A DNA stretch of 64,000 bases from positions 8,839,035-8,903,034 of the forward strand of contig VZDJ01000594.1 of NCBI GenBank assembly GCA_008694505.1. The letters run 5' to 3'. The stretch comes from Cyanoderma ruficeps. Taxonomy: Eukaryota > Chordata > Aves > Passeriformes > Timaliidae. The position numbers and the translations under genes are program-made. Every line of letters begins with the position of its first letter. Within the stretch, counting starts at the first letter, position 1. Positions 1 to 12,599 of this stretch are shown in pieces. Below the pieces are notes generated by a model. That model had not been told where the DNA came from and made no database searches. It saw only the letters and a program-made list of their open reading frames with translations.

Positions 1-1530
1 AGTCACACTGCCACTTCTCCAGTCCTTACTGACTGCACTGGGATGGATGAATGGACCGATGGACAGACGGATGTGTTGCTCTAGTTACCACCATTGCTGG
101 TGCCAACTTCCCAGGCTGTGATAATCAGCCTGCTAGTAAAAGGGTCTGGATCTCCAGCTGAATCCCAGTTCAAATAAGCTATCAAAACTTCCAGGAATAG
201 GTAACCTCTTCTAGATGCTGTTCATCTTCAAATCCCCAGCCTACAGCTGAAAAGCTTCTGCATGCAACTACCTTGACACATCCAGACCTCTAATCTCAGC
301 TGGATATCCAGATCCTCAAAGAGTGTTTGAGTCCTCCTGTGACTCTTTTGTGTAGAAAAATGTTATATCTTCTGATGCTTCACATCACAGTTACCATTAT
401 CAGGCAATGTAAAAGTAACCTCAGTGTGGTAGAATTTTCTATGCTGTGTCATAACCATACAGGATGTGCTGCCATTGTGATAGGAAAGGATAAAATCATG
501 GGAACATGGTTGTTTTGTCACAGCAGTACATTTTTATCATGATGGCAAGAGGAAACGTTCTCAGGAAGAAAGAAAAAAAGAAGACAAGCTATTTCAAACT
601 GAGCTTCTGAAAGGTTATATAAAAAATCCAGTTTGGGAAGCTGCAGTTTTTATATACAGGAGAATATAAAAAAGGTATCCATGTGGCAACTACAGCTTCT
701 TTCGTTCAGTTTGGCTCAATAATTTGTATTGACATGACAGGCACTGCCAAAACTTAAGAGACAAGATCATTGAGCATCTGTCGCAGGTCAAAATAATATA
801 TCAAGTATCAGCTCTAAACAAAGCTTTACACAGTGGCAACTACTTAATCAATCCAGTCGTGCATTACTAATGAACTCATTACAGTTGTATCTCAGTGCAC
901 TGCCATCCAGCATCCCAAGTTTACCCTGTATCTGTTTGATATTAATATCCTATGTTGCTTGCTTCTCTGTAATTTTAATATTTGTATATGGCACTTCAAA
1001 ACACTCTGAAAGCATTTATTTATTCACCATGGAGAAGACAGCATTACTACCCTTGGATTATAGATCAGAAAACAGTAGCAGAGAGATTATATGATTTGCT
1101 CAAGGCTATAAAACCAGACAGTTTCAGATCATGTTCATTTCCAAAGCCTGCACTGGGTCTGCTAATCCTTACTTGACTATCTACATTCAAACACCTCTTT
1201 TACCAAGAGTAAAATACAAACTGGACTGACAGTAAGTATGTCTGTAAGGAATTACACCTTCCACATTTCCTCTATGTTTCTGCTTTTTTTGACAAGTTTT
1301 ATTCTTTGTTCTCTTTTTAACCTGAACAAGTCTCTGTCAGCTTCTCACAAAAGGCAAAATGAATCACCTTTGCCACAAAAAGTGATAGCAGAGCAGACAG
1401 AAAAAGATACAAGTCAAATTTCAAGCCATATGGAATCCAGGGGCAACACAGGCTCTGCTGGGACCCAAAACTACATGTCATTTGCCCAGAATGGAAGCAG
1501 GATTTGCACACTGCCTTAACTACACAAAGC
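1..1530. other. Unique non-coding sequence
   Basis: AT-rich DNA with no gene or interspersed repeat that I recognise. Positions 41-74 form a short, degenerate ATGG/ACGG tetranucleotide stretch. Around 540-690 there are several A-rich runs and TATATAAA-like strings without promoter context. Short open frames here look random in composition and lack splice-site support. Confidence 0.6.
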
Positions 1531-1535
1531 TTCCT

Positions 1536-1619
<84 letters not shown>

Positions 1620-1700
1620 TNNNNNNNNNNNNNNNNNNNNCTTCCTTCCTTCCTTCCTTCCTTCCTTCCTTCCTTCCTTCCTTCCTTCCTTCCTTCCTTT
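1531..1700. repeat. Compound CTTT/CTTC microsatellite with assembly gap
   Basis: A nearly perfect CTTT tetranucleotide array runs from about 1,531 to 1,620. It meets 20 unknown bases (1,621-1,640) and continues as a nearly perfect CTTC array to about 1,700. The repeat unit differs on the two sides of the gap, so the unit switch lies inside unsequenced DNA. The 20-base gap is probably a placeholder rather than a measured length. The long open frames through it on both strands are artefacts of a repeat with few stop codons. Confidence 0.97.
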
Positions 1701-3803
1701 CCTCCCTCTTCAACCACCTGATTTTGATCTGCAGGCTTATCTCCTTTAAGTTTTGTGACATCTGTGTCTGTGGCACTGATTGCATCAGCTGAGAAGAGAC
1801 ATACGAGCTGGTTGCCATCAACAGATTGATGGTATCATAGCCCTGGGCTCCTCATGACCTTTCTTACAGCTCTTCAGCACATGATGAAAAGGAAAAGAGA
1901 CAGAAGAGACAGGACCAGCCCCTGTAGGACTTTACGTGGGAGTGGTCTCAGAGAAGAGGCACAGCTGTACATTGCTTTTCTCCAGCTGATGTCTGTCAGA
2001 GGGGAGAGCCTGAAGGCAGCTTTCCACTCCTGCAGCCTCCTCAGCACCTGACAGCGGGGCTGCAGATGCAGCATATCCATACACATCAACTAGCAAGTTC
2101 CAAGGAATACCATTAGCACACCATAATCATGGATACAAAGGTGCAGCTGTTACATAAAGGATTGTTTCTTAGGCCACACATTCTAGTTTCATACTGTTGC
2201 GTGAACTCTTTTAAACACCATTTTACAATACATCATGAGTCTCAAGAGACTGCTGTTATTCAAGCTGTGACATATGTGTGCTTCTCACCTGGTTCATTCA
2301 GTGATGTCAATGGGAATGGCATGGAGACAAGTTGGGATGGAGTCTAGTTGGAATGCTTCAACAGCAATGCTTTGCAACGGTGTTCTATGCAGCATAGAGC
2401 TCTGGGCCTCCATCTGCTACATCATATCCTTTTACATTTTGGAGACCTAGAAGGCCTCTGGAATTTTTGTACAGACCTTGAACAGCACAAGGAAAAAATA
2501 CACACATGCAGTGTGCTTTCATGGGAATTTTACTTTTGTACTTTATGGTTGTTGTTTCCTTAATTCTAGAATAAAAGTACTTTTGGACCACAGGCAGACA
2601 GATGCTCTTTATATATAAGAGGAAAAAAACAGTCGGTACTGCAGGAGTCAGTTAAAAGTTGAGTACAGATATTTTCCAAGTATTTCCTCCTAGATATTTC
2701 CCATTACAGTTTTTATTGCATTCTCTAAGTCTGAGGTCTGCATGCCTCTTTACATTTAAGAGGCCCTACTGTTAAGAACACTGTCGTTTCTTTGACTGAG
2801 TCTCCAAAGCTGGATATAATGTGTTCCTGAGTAAAATGAAAAGCTCCTACAGTACAGGCACCTTGCTGGCAGGTAGTGGATAATTTATGTCTCACAGTTA
2901 CCTGCTGAGACAATAGTTAAACAAGATTAAAACAACCATTGGAGTCTAGCTGTTGTGCACTGACTGCCGCACTGCTGCATGTTCCCCGGGCACTGTGGTC
3001 AACAGTTTTCCAGTGATTTGCAGAAGCTCTATAAAATATTTATGCTGCTTTACCTTTACTGTATCATCAGGAAAGTGTTGAACAATGAGCTTGTGAAGAG
3101 GGCAGAGATCTGAATTCAATGCAGAGTCCAACCACAGGTTTCCTGCATGAGGGTTTACACATCATGTGATCTGTTGGGGCTGACGTCTCCACCTATAAAT
3201 CAAAAATAGGTGCATAAATGGAGTTTAGCTAATACCCCCTGGATGGTGATGGCCTACATACTCAAGTAACAGGGGCCTGTCTGGTTATTTTTGAACAATA
3301 TAGGTCGCTCTTCTCCTGGCAAAATGTTTGAGTTCAATATGCAAGTTCACACAGCAAGACTGATCCTGCCATGTTCATTGGAGTAGCCTCACACCAGCAG
3401 CTGCAGCAGAGAATCAGGGGCTTCTCCTGCAAGTAGAGCTATGATGCCTCTGGTCTGGGTGCCCAAAATATTAATCCGGATGAAGGACCAAATATAAAGA
3501 CAGGCCTATAAATATACAATCAAAATACTGTTTGGTGTGAAAAAACAATATTTGCACTACTGGCCTCTGTATTTAGTGGAGCTGCATCCATTCACAGTAG
3601 CTGTGCATCTGTCTTCATATTATGTCCAAAAATGTATTAACATTCAACCATCACCACATATTTACCGTAGATAATGTTCTACTAAAATATTTTTATACAT
3701 CTATCCTATAAGAATATAACCAATACATCCAATATATATTCAGTACTTTTTCCCTCTCCATATGTAGATAGATAACTTTGTATCTACTTTTTTTACATGT
3801 GTA
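1701..3803. other. Unique non-coding sequence
   Basis: No gene, RNA or recognisable transposon is visible. The stretch is AT-rich with interrupted short open frames on both strands. I see nothing that calls for a functional label. Confidence 0.55.
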
Positions 3804-3830
3804 CAGACACACACACACACACACACACAA
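3804..3830. repeat. CA dinucleotide microsatellite
   Basis: About twelve uninterrupted CA units, preceded by a T-rich run and GTGTACAG. This is an ordinary short tandem repeat and is likely polymorphic in length. Confidence 0.95.
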
Positions 3831-4370
3831 TACATGGTACGTATTAGAGATGCCTTGTGGATTTACAGGATTTTATATTAGTAAATATCTAGTCCATATT
3901 GGGGGTTTTCCTCCATTTTCAGGTTTCCTGGAATTAGTTTGTGTGATTAAACACTGCCTGTTCGAGCTTAAGATCAGCAGACTAAATTAAGTGTATGATT
4001 ATGCAGTCAGCAGCTACAACATGTAATATGGCAAAGTTTAATGAGGGATTTTCTTCCTGGAAGACCTTGTCTTTGCAAAGACCACTACTCACACTACTCA
4101 GAGCCATATGAAAGAATCAGTGCTGTGATGAAGCGAGCATGAAAAACTCCCCTAATCTTATGATCAAATTCCTTGGCTTTCTGCAGCTGTGCACTCAGAG
4201 TAGCAATTTAGCAATCCCGTAAGGAATTTACTAGGTCCTTAGGATTTTCTCTATAAACCTTCTTCCTTCCCTGCATATTGCAGTAACCCATCTTTTAGAA
4301 GGAAAACACCACTGAGAATGCTGCATAGGAAACGAGATTGTAGAAGAAGCAGAGAAGCAAGCGGGAATAA

Positions 4371-4433
4371 GACCTTGATCCTAAACTCTTTGAATGTAAT
4401 GGATTGACTTCAGCAGGATTTGGCTCAATCCCT
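4371..4433. repeat. Decayed palindromic (MITE-like) relic
   Basis: The left end reads GACCTTGATCCTAAA and the right end GGATTTGGCTCAATCCC, roughly inverted copies of one another. The interior carries TGACTTCAG, the typical core of a short palindromic element seen in several diverged copies in this window. I infer an ancient non-autonomous hairpin transposon shared by birds and other sauropsids. The family name is not certain from sequence alone. Confidence 0.45.
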
Positions 4434-4436
4434 AGC

Positions 4437-4645
4437 TGTCAGGGAGGAGAGACAGTAAAAAAAGGAGGAAAAACAGCTGAGAATCAACAGGGAAACAAAA
4501 GAAGCAGAAAGAAAAAGTACTGAAGAGAAAAGGAAAAAAACAGGAAGGGTAAAAGGTAGAGTGCCAAGGGAAAAGAGGCAGAGGAGAGTAATAGTAATAA
4601 CACCACTAAAACAGAAGCAGAGAGGAGTGAGGGAAAAAAGTGAAC
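4437..4645. repeat. Purine-rich (A/G) low-complexity tract
   Basis: The plus strand is overwhelmingly A and G for about 200 bases, with runs such as AAAAAAAGGAGGAAAAA and repeated GAAGCAGA-like words. No fixed unit is visible, so this is strand-asymmetric low complexity rather than a tandem array. Such tracts can arise from decayed microsatellites. Confidence 0.6.
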
Positions 4646-7600
4646 AATCTGTGAAATGGACTGTGCAGGAGGCTCATTGGCTCCTGGTTTTTAAGCTGGT
4701 TGCACATAGCACAACCTCATCACCATGACTGAAGCTGTCACTGTATTTGCCTGTTGATGTGCTTCCTGTCATGCCCTGTGTCCCAGCTTCCCTGGGCACC
4801 AGGCCAGCACTTTGTAGAGGAGCACCATGGCTCCCAAGCGTTCTCTGCCTTGAGGTTTCCTGTACATGGAGCACCCTGGTGTGCACCTGGGTCTCCCCTT
4901 GGGTATTGGGGTAAGCTCCTGCAGAAGTCAGTGGGAATGGAAGGAGCTCAGTGTCAGGATAATACACGGTCTTGCCTCTTGCTTCCACTGCGGCAATGAA
5001 TAAATCATTCAACATAGATCTTATAAGCACAAGATTGTTTTGCAGGCCGAAAGCAGAAGTTAGGAGACCTGAATTCTGTTTCAAAGAATGTTGACTGTTG
5101 CCTGTCACAAACCTCTGGCAATTGTTATAAGTGTGTAAATTTTTTGGGTTTTCTCATTTTCTTCTCTTGAAATATGCATACACCTGATTTGACTTTGGTT
5201 TTGGCCTCTTGGGAGCTCACAGGCTGAAAAGTACCCCCAGAATCAGATCAGAACTCACATCAATCTGTTGGAGATCAGGATGAGCAAGGAAACATGATCA
5301 GGAACCAGTGTGAAGGGCAGATCTAAGAGAGACTGTAGGGATGCAGGTAGGGATGGTGGACAAAACTCATAGGTGGATGAGGAATCTGTGATTGTATGAG
5401 GACATTGGGAACAGAGTGTAGGACTGAATGATGGATTGATTGAGGTAAATGCAACTGAATTTTCAAAATGGGTGGATGAAATGTAAGGTAACAAGGCAGG
5501 AGCTAGCAGGACAGCAGAAGCTATAGGCATACCCTCCCCCAGAGCCATTAGATTCCCAGATTTCTGCTCTCAGTCAGTATGTGCCTCAACACACTCTTAT
5601 CTACAGACGGCAATTTGCTATTTCTATAAGTTAATTCTGGTGTCTCAACAACCAGGATGGTGATGTGGAATTTTAGTGATGTCAAAGATAGAATGTCACC
5701 TTCAAAATGGAAATCTTTTTTGTCCAGATTGCTTTTTTTAAAAAAAAAATAGGAATTTTGCACACATTCACACAAAACTCTGTTCTGAGGGAACAAAGTC
5801 ACTCACTCAAAAAGTCAGGAGATGCTAGATTAAGAATGCTTGAAAAATTTTAGTAGCCTCCCTTGAACGCAGTTCGTGGAATGGGGTTTTTAATGACACA
5901 ATTATTTTTTCCTCACAGATTGCCTAAGCTGTTTGTTGCAATAGTTGGGAGATGTATAATTAAAGGCAGGCGATAACTGAAAGAAAAAGATGTTCTTATC
6001 GTTAATACAATGTGACCTCTGTAACATTGGGCAAATTGCTTAAATGAAAATTTCCCCACATTATCTCTAAATGTTCATATCTCTGTTTCTGAGTATCCAA
6101 CTTGGTATCTGAACAGATTTGTAGAAATGCTGAGCACTCATAAGAGAAACTGAATTGAATAGGAGCAGTGCAGTGAGTCCTTAACGCTCTGTACAGCTGA
6201 CTATTCTGAAATAGGAGATCTTTGACTGCTAAACTCTGCACTCAAAATAGGAAACTCAACCATATATTCCCTAGCTACGAAGTGGAAAGACATCCTGTTT
6301 TGTTCTACTATGTAATAGACAAGCTTATCACAGCCATGAAGCACTCAAGCTATTAAATGATAAACAGCATGCAGAGGTATAACTCACATCAAAGGGAAGT
6401 CTGAGAAGCATACAAGGAGGGAGGCAAGGGACACACATGGATCATGCAAGTTAAAATATGAAAAGCTATGCACCTACTGAGCACCCTGTACACTGAAAAA
6501 GGAAAGGGATTGTGGGGAAAAAAGTATGGTCAAATATTAACAGATGCCTGTTCATCTAAGAAAACAGTTTTAGAGGAAATGAGCAGTGACAAGACAAGAA
6601 TGTGTTCAAAAACATCCTGTCAAGCCTATGCAAAGATGTGTTAAGGACCTATAAAACTGAGATAATGGTACTCTTCCTTGCAAGCAAAGTGCTTGGAGAA
6701 CTGCTGGTGAAATCTGCTAGAAGACTTCATGCATTTTTCTTTTCATGGAAACTATAAGATCTTACCAAATGACTCCAGGATAACTCAAAGGATGAATCTG
6801 AAGACAATTTTAGTTGGTGGAAAGTTAGTTAATTTCAGGGGTTTTGGAACAAAATCCACGAGCTGTCAAACCCAGTTCAATTTTATGAAGTGGCTTGATG
6901 TCATGAATTCTACACCCTAGAGACAAAACCACGGAGTTGAGGTTATTAGGGTGACATAAACCAGGATCTGGGTTTGGTTTATTTTTTAAACAAGTCATGT
7001 CTTGGCAGCAACCCAGAAAAAAGCAATATACATAAAAAAAAGAGAAAGGATAGCATGGTCATAAAACAGCCACTGGAGTCTGTGAAATATATGAGGGGGA
7101 CAGCACTGAGTCTCCACAAAGGCTTTGTCCAGTTGAACTAGTATAAAACAATAGAACAGGCTTAGCTGATGCTGCCGGGGTCACCTCAAGCTCATATCCC
7201 CACACATGCTGCAGAAGGAACTTAGCTGAAAGGGACAGGTTTTTTTCACTTTTGTCAGTTATCCAGCAGGAAAAGTGAGCACCTGCTGAAGGCTCTTGTC
7301 AATGACAAGCAGCAAATGGTAGCACTAAAAGTGCAAGGCAATGCAGTAAATGTGACCTGAGAAATACAGGCCGACAGTGAAAAATGCTGCAGGTTTGAAG
7401 TGTGCCATAGTTCTCCAAGTTTATGAAGGCAATACATCTGGGCAGCTCACACAGGAGACCATGACAGGGCACATGTCTGTGATGTTACTGTGGAAAGACA
7501 GAAAGTGCAAGGTACTAAGCATCGTTTGGAAAGGAGTCTTACTGCTATAGTGAAGAAAAGAGAACTACATTACCCGTTTTTGTCAAATTCCTGGGCCAAT

Positions 7601-8780
7601 CCTGTTGGGAGATTTGCAGGCCCTGTTCTAAGTCAGCTGGGCACACTGTTCTCAGTGCTGTCAAAATACTCCTTAAGAGGCCAAGTACCCAAAAGCTTCT
7701 GTCTGTCACTGGCAGCAGACCTATTCCTCTGTGAATTTCCACGTGTAAGCTTTCACCTCACTTTGCATATGGTTCCTCTGAGTCCCATGGAAAAGGGCTG
7801 CATGTACATTAATGCTGTAAGTAACAGGAGTTACTGTCACTGCAGCTCCTCTCTGTAGGTGAGGGTTTGATGGACTGGGTGTGCAGAGTCTCCAGAAGAA
7901 AATGGACACCAAGTATTTTCTTCAGTAGGTTATGCTTAAAGCCTGCTCTGAGGAGAACATGAGCAATGTGGGACTCACTGAATTCGCCCAAATGGAGAAT
8001 TACCAAACACTTATGTTCTTCTAGCAAACTTCAAGACAAGAGCTCTAAGGTATAAGCACTTTCATTCTGCTGTCATCTCTTTGGAAGAGGAATCCCCTTT
8101 TTTCTAGATAACATCTTGCACCATTGTGTTCTGATCTGATTAGAAGACCTTCCCACTGGTGTGTTGCAAGTAATTACAGAAATATTTATTTTCCTTTTCC
8201 TCTTGATTCAGTCCTGAGGTGGTCAGAAAAAGACAGAAATGGAAATGTTCAGTTATGTGTCATCTATGAATTCTTCTTTACCACCTTATCTTCCACCTTC
8301 CTTACCTTGAGTTTATATTTTTCCCTGTCACATTAGTATCTGATTGGTTATGTATGCATAAATGCCAAACTTTTAAATTGGAATGAACTTGTTTTTAATA
8401 TTGTGTAGTTACAGGAGGATTTTAAGGGCAAGGACCTTTTCTTTAATTGGCATATAGATATAATGTAATTCTGTGATAAGGAACATGGATATATTTGGAT
8501 GACATAAATCAAAACACTCAGTGTTTGTACCACAAGAGGGATGATATGCCTTATGCAATGGAAAATCATGACTCTCAAATCTTCTGGAATTACAAACCCA
8601 CAGCTTTAATCAAAATCTTTTGTCTTTTTCCTGTTAATACTTAAATATTACAATACATGCAAGAAAGATTACATAAGGAGACTCAGCAAAATAAGTTAAT
8701 TTTTCTGCAATGTCAACTCATGTTCCTTTCTTAAGGCATGTTGTGTGGAAAAAGCACAGCTGACTTCTGATACAGTTTTG
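4646..8780. other. Unique non-coding sequence
   Basis: AT-rich sequence with no recognised gene or transposon. The longest open frame (4,674-5,108, minus, 144 codons) has no recognisable domain and no supporting splice or promoter signals. Positions 4,911-4,955 hold a weak half-palindrome (AAGTCAGTGGGAATGGAAGG) that may be another old hairpin-element remnant. Confidence 0.5.
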
Positions 8781-9010
8781 CTTTTGTAATTGGATTTACA
8801 TACTGTAGTAAGATGCCCTTTTACATTTCCTTCTTTTCAAATATGTTCATTGTTTTTCGCTTACAATGTTGGCAATAATACCACAAGGCCTGTTTGATTT
8901 ATAATTGCATTTTGGCAGCCAAATTTGTTAACATGAACATCACATTTATCTGCCCACATTGGTAGTAAAAAATATTTAAAATAATTTTAAAAATCCATTT
9001 GACCTTTCAC
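8781..9010. promoter_or_regulatory. Candidate conserved non-coding element
   Basis: AT-rich, non-repetitive sequence dense in developmental-factor-like words: TAATTGGATT near 8,788, ATTGTTTT (SOX-like) near 8,850, TTTATAATTGC near 8,900 and GTTAACATGAAC near 8,930. Composition and motif density resemble vertebrate enhancers. This is pattern-based inference only, since conservation cannot be measured from one sequence. Confidence 0.22.
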
Positions 9011-9697
9011 TTTTGATGTGGGGTTCTGAGGAATTTTGACAAGTGTATGAGTAAGATAGCTTCCTTCCTTTGGGATAATTTTATGTTTCATGTAATAAGA
9101 AATGCAGAGAAAATAAATGTTCTTTGTTTACAAACAACAGACTCCTATTCAAGTGCGGAACAACTGTTATTATTAATTATTTACATTGTGATAGTTGTGC
9201 AGAGACATCAGCATGGAGCACGGCTCTATTTCGTTAGCTGCTATACAAACATAGATGAAAAAGATGATTGTGACTATTTCATATGCCCAATATGTTAAAT
9301 TGCCTAAGGTAACAATGATTTGTCTATAAAAAGCAGGAAAAGGCTTGGATTAATCCAAACAAAAAAGCCTAGTTGTACTGCTAAAATCATTTGTGGTAAG
9401 GGAAAGGGAAACACAACTAGAAAAGAATGTGCTGCATTAACCTCACATCTCTTTACATTTAATAGAGGGATTGGCTATTCAAATCTTCAGAAGGTCCATT
9501 AAAAAAAAACAAGACTGAAGAAGATTTAAGGTGGTCAAGAAAAGAAAGTGAGACATTTTTTAATGGCTACTTCCTGCATCACCGGTGTTACACCAGCGCA
9601 CCGCTGGAGCAGATCAGGCTCTAGAGGAAAACCTTGGGGACTCATTATTTTTGCCAGCTTTGGCTTAAATCTGAACAAGCACTGAGTTCCTGTTCAT
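9011..9697. other. Unique non-coding sequence
   Basis: No gene or repeat recognised. Small open frames of 60-83 codons show no domain. An A-rich run lies near 9,500. Confidence 0.5.
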
Positions 9698-10030
9698 TGA
9701 ATCATAGAATATCCTGAGTTGGAAAGGGCCCAACAAGGATCATCAAAGTCCAACTTCTGGCCCTACACAGGACACCCCATGATATCACACCATGTTCCTG
9801 AGAACAGTATCCAAACACTTCTTGAGCTCTGCCAGGACTGGTGCTGTCACCACTGCCCTGGGGAGTCTGTCCAGTGTCCAACCACCTTCTCTCTGGGTGA
9901 AGAACCTTTTCTAATATCCAACCTAAACCTTCCCAGACACAGTTTCATGCCATTTCCTCAGTTTCTGTCACCAATCACCAGTGAGAATAGGTCAGTGTCT
10001 GTCCTGTTGCTCTTTCTACTGGACCTTTTT
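9698..10030 (-). mobile_element. CR1 LINE, truncated 3' end
   Basis: Read on the plus strand it begins AATCATAGAATATCCTGAGT, the reverse complement of the avian CR1 3' terminus. It continues with the diagnostic words TTGGAAAGGGCCCAACAAGG, GGCCCTACACAGGACACCCC and CTGGGTGAAGAACCTTTTCT. The element therefore lies on the minus strand and is 5'-truncated to about 330 bp, as most CR1 copies are. It holds only 3' untranslated and terminal sequence, with no endonuclease or reverse transcriptase. The plus-strand open frame across it is a shadow. Divergence from the remembered consensus looks moderate. Confidence 0.9.
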
Positions 10031-12094
10031 CCTCTCCTACCTATTTCTTCTGTATCTTTCTATTTTTAGCTTTTTTAAAGTAAGGGTTTTGATTAGTTGG
10101 CCAGGATCTCAGGCCTTGCTGGTGGGCATTAAGTAGGCTGAGATCCCTGCATTCAAAATCCCAAATTGCATTTAAATTTTTAAAACTAGACATGAACACC
10201 CTTTAGATTCACTCATCCTATCAAATTTAAAACAATGGTGATGCAGGAATCCGCAATCTAGGAGCATTGCACTAATCTAAACTTATAAAAAAGACTATTG
10301 TACATTCTAATTTTGGACCCAGAACTTTTGAAAGTGTTTCCATTATTGATAAAACCAGCATTGGAAGGTGTTAATCCCTTAGAAGTTACCCTTAGAGGTT
10401 TAAAAGATGGATGTAGGAAATCTGTGGCATATCAGGACACTGAAGTCTGTTAAACTACAGGCCAGCATTATCATTACTGGATTACATTTCTTTCTCCTAG
10501 CACATTGCCATTTCCAGTAGATTTGATTCATTATTGTTGCTTAATTTTCAGTGTTATGCCAGTTTCTGGAACAGCCAGCACAATATGCTGGGCTCCTTTG
10601 AATTCTCCAGAAACAACAGCCTCCACGAAGCCCCACTCCCTTCAGAATGCCTATTTAAGATGGGATTTGTGTGTCAGAAAACAGTCAGGCCTGCCCTTTG
10701 CTGTATGCCTGCTAAATGATACTTAACCTACTGTGCCAGAATCTAGAGAAGGCTGTTTTCTCCTACAGATTTTTTCTAAGGAAAAAATTGCTTCCTTTCT
10801 CTCTAAGAGGGTTGTTCCCATGAAGCTCTTGGAGAAGCAATCTCTGCTAGAAGGCATGATCATGACCATAAAGGCATCTTAGTACTTCAATTCATATATG
10901 AGAACTGGAGGGAGCAGCCTCTGTCATTTAATCTGATTCACAAGGGGCTGAGAATGAAGCAGGCAGAAGCAGTGTCTGCTCAATTTGCCAACAGGAAATC
11001 TGACCAAAAGACAGTACCTGGTCTGGTTTAGGTGAACAGCTGTGCTTTTTATAGAACTATTTTAATTAAAAATGCTTCTGGTCAATGGTGCTTGTTCTCT
11101 GCAGAAAAATGCAGCTGAAGCAGTGATAATAGTCCTACTATTACAATTTTGCAACATTACTTAGTCATTCATATATTTATTTTGATTGCCTTACACTGTT
11201 CTTTTTAGGCTGTGTTATCCCTTTGGTGTGTTGTGGACTGCTGTGATGCACCATTTCCCTGTACAAATAAAGTACAGGGAAGAGGAGGGAAGAGGAGGGC
11301 ATGTTGATCTACTTATTTATTACAGGGAACCTGACCTACAATGAAGAATATAATTTTGCAATACCTGGACTAGAGTTCCCAGGAGGCAGAGCCGCTCTGT
11401 TTAGGAATCAAAATATTTTTCTTTTCCCCTGCCATTTCAGGTTGTTCTGTATAAAATAAGGTCTCCTTAACTGCCCATTTTCCAGGCAGTGCTAACCAAG
11501 GATCCACAATGACACAATTGAGGAGAACTACTTAAGGAAAAAAAAAGAAACCTAGATTTTTTTTCCTATTTCATCATCTTCTAATGAGTTTATTTTCTTT
11601 TATGTGAGGTACTTAGGCTGATTCTTCAGAAAAATTGGAAGCTAATAATGATCAGTCTACATTTACTCTGCACATAACTGTAGAGGTTATGATGCATGGC
11701 ATAATTGCAGTGTACTGAATGTTTCCCTTTTACAGCTGGTTGCAGAGACTGTTGCTCATTTCTAGATGAAGGAGTTCCTCCTTCAGTTTAAGAATTTGTG
11801 CTTCTGCTGCTGAAATTTCTGAACTTGATCTTGACTGGTAGTTGTAGATAGCTGTATTTAATTATCATACAAACAACATTTGTTTATCATTCTCCATCCA
11901 AAACTATCCAAATACACCTGACAACAGCACTCTATCAAATAAGCCAAAGATGCTCTTGGAATGGAAGTTTTCCTTAATGCTCTTCTTTACAGCTAGTAAT
12001 TTATCACATGCTTAAATGTTCTTGTTTCTTTGTTTCATTTCTCTTTCCCTCAATGACAATAAAGAAACAGAGAAGACCCAAGGTTAGATCTGGC
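10031..12094. other. Unique non-coding sequence
   Basis: AT-rich sequence without recognised genes or transposons. Around 11,130-11,200 there is a TTGCAACATTACTTAGTCAT-type stretch that could be regulatory but has no decisive feature. A small direct repeat, GGGAAGAGGAGG, occurs at about 11,278-11,298. Confidence 0.5.
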
Positions 12095-12500
12095 ATAACT
12101 CCAACACCACTTTGTCTCTTATTCGCCAATTAATTATTTATCTATTTTCCCGAGAAAGACAAACAACATGCAAACAAAATCAGGGTGTATTATGTGTATT
12201 TACAAGCAAGTGAAACACAACAAAGATAAAAGAAAGAATTGAAAATTTAAATTATTCTTGAGGAAAAGACATCAGGGATGAAGTGAAATTTCATGAATGC
12301 ATTCAAGTGCTTTGGCCCAAATCCATGCCAGCTATTAATCCATAGCTCACAGATGAATTTGTTTCACTGTTATTTAAAAAGAGAACAAAACCTGAACCAG
12401 AGCTGTTACAATGAGCTGACAACCTCGGCGCAGGACACAATGTAGTGGATTAGACTAGAGAAAACACATTTCATTAGAGAGCTGTCAGCAAAGAGTAAGG
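12095..12500. promoter_or_regulatory. Candidate conserved non-coding element
   Basis: A long, repeat-free, AT-rich stretch containing homeodomain-like ATTAATTA near 12,130, TTTCATGAATGCATTC near 12,290, AGCTATTAATCC near 12,330 and CATTTCATTAGAGAGCTGTC near 12,470. It lacks coding character in all frames. The evenness and motif content resemble deeply conserved vertebrate enhancers. The call is inference, and cross-species alignment would decide it. Confidence 0.25.
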
Positions 12501-12599
12501 ATGAGCTTGTAGCTATGGCTTTAGAGCATGACTGGGAAGGGTTGGACTCTTGTCTTGCGATGTGAAAATCTCCCCCTCTCTGGGTCTGTTCCCTGAGTA

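Noticed and set aside
1482..1821. Frames through the CTTT/CTTC array
   Set aside because: Simple-repeat translation (FLSF, KERK, PSFL) crossing an assembly gap.
9719..10069. 116-codon plus-strand frame
   Set aside because: Antisense shadow of a CR1 3' end, not a gene.
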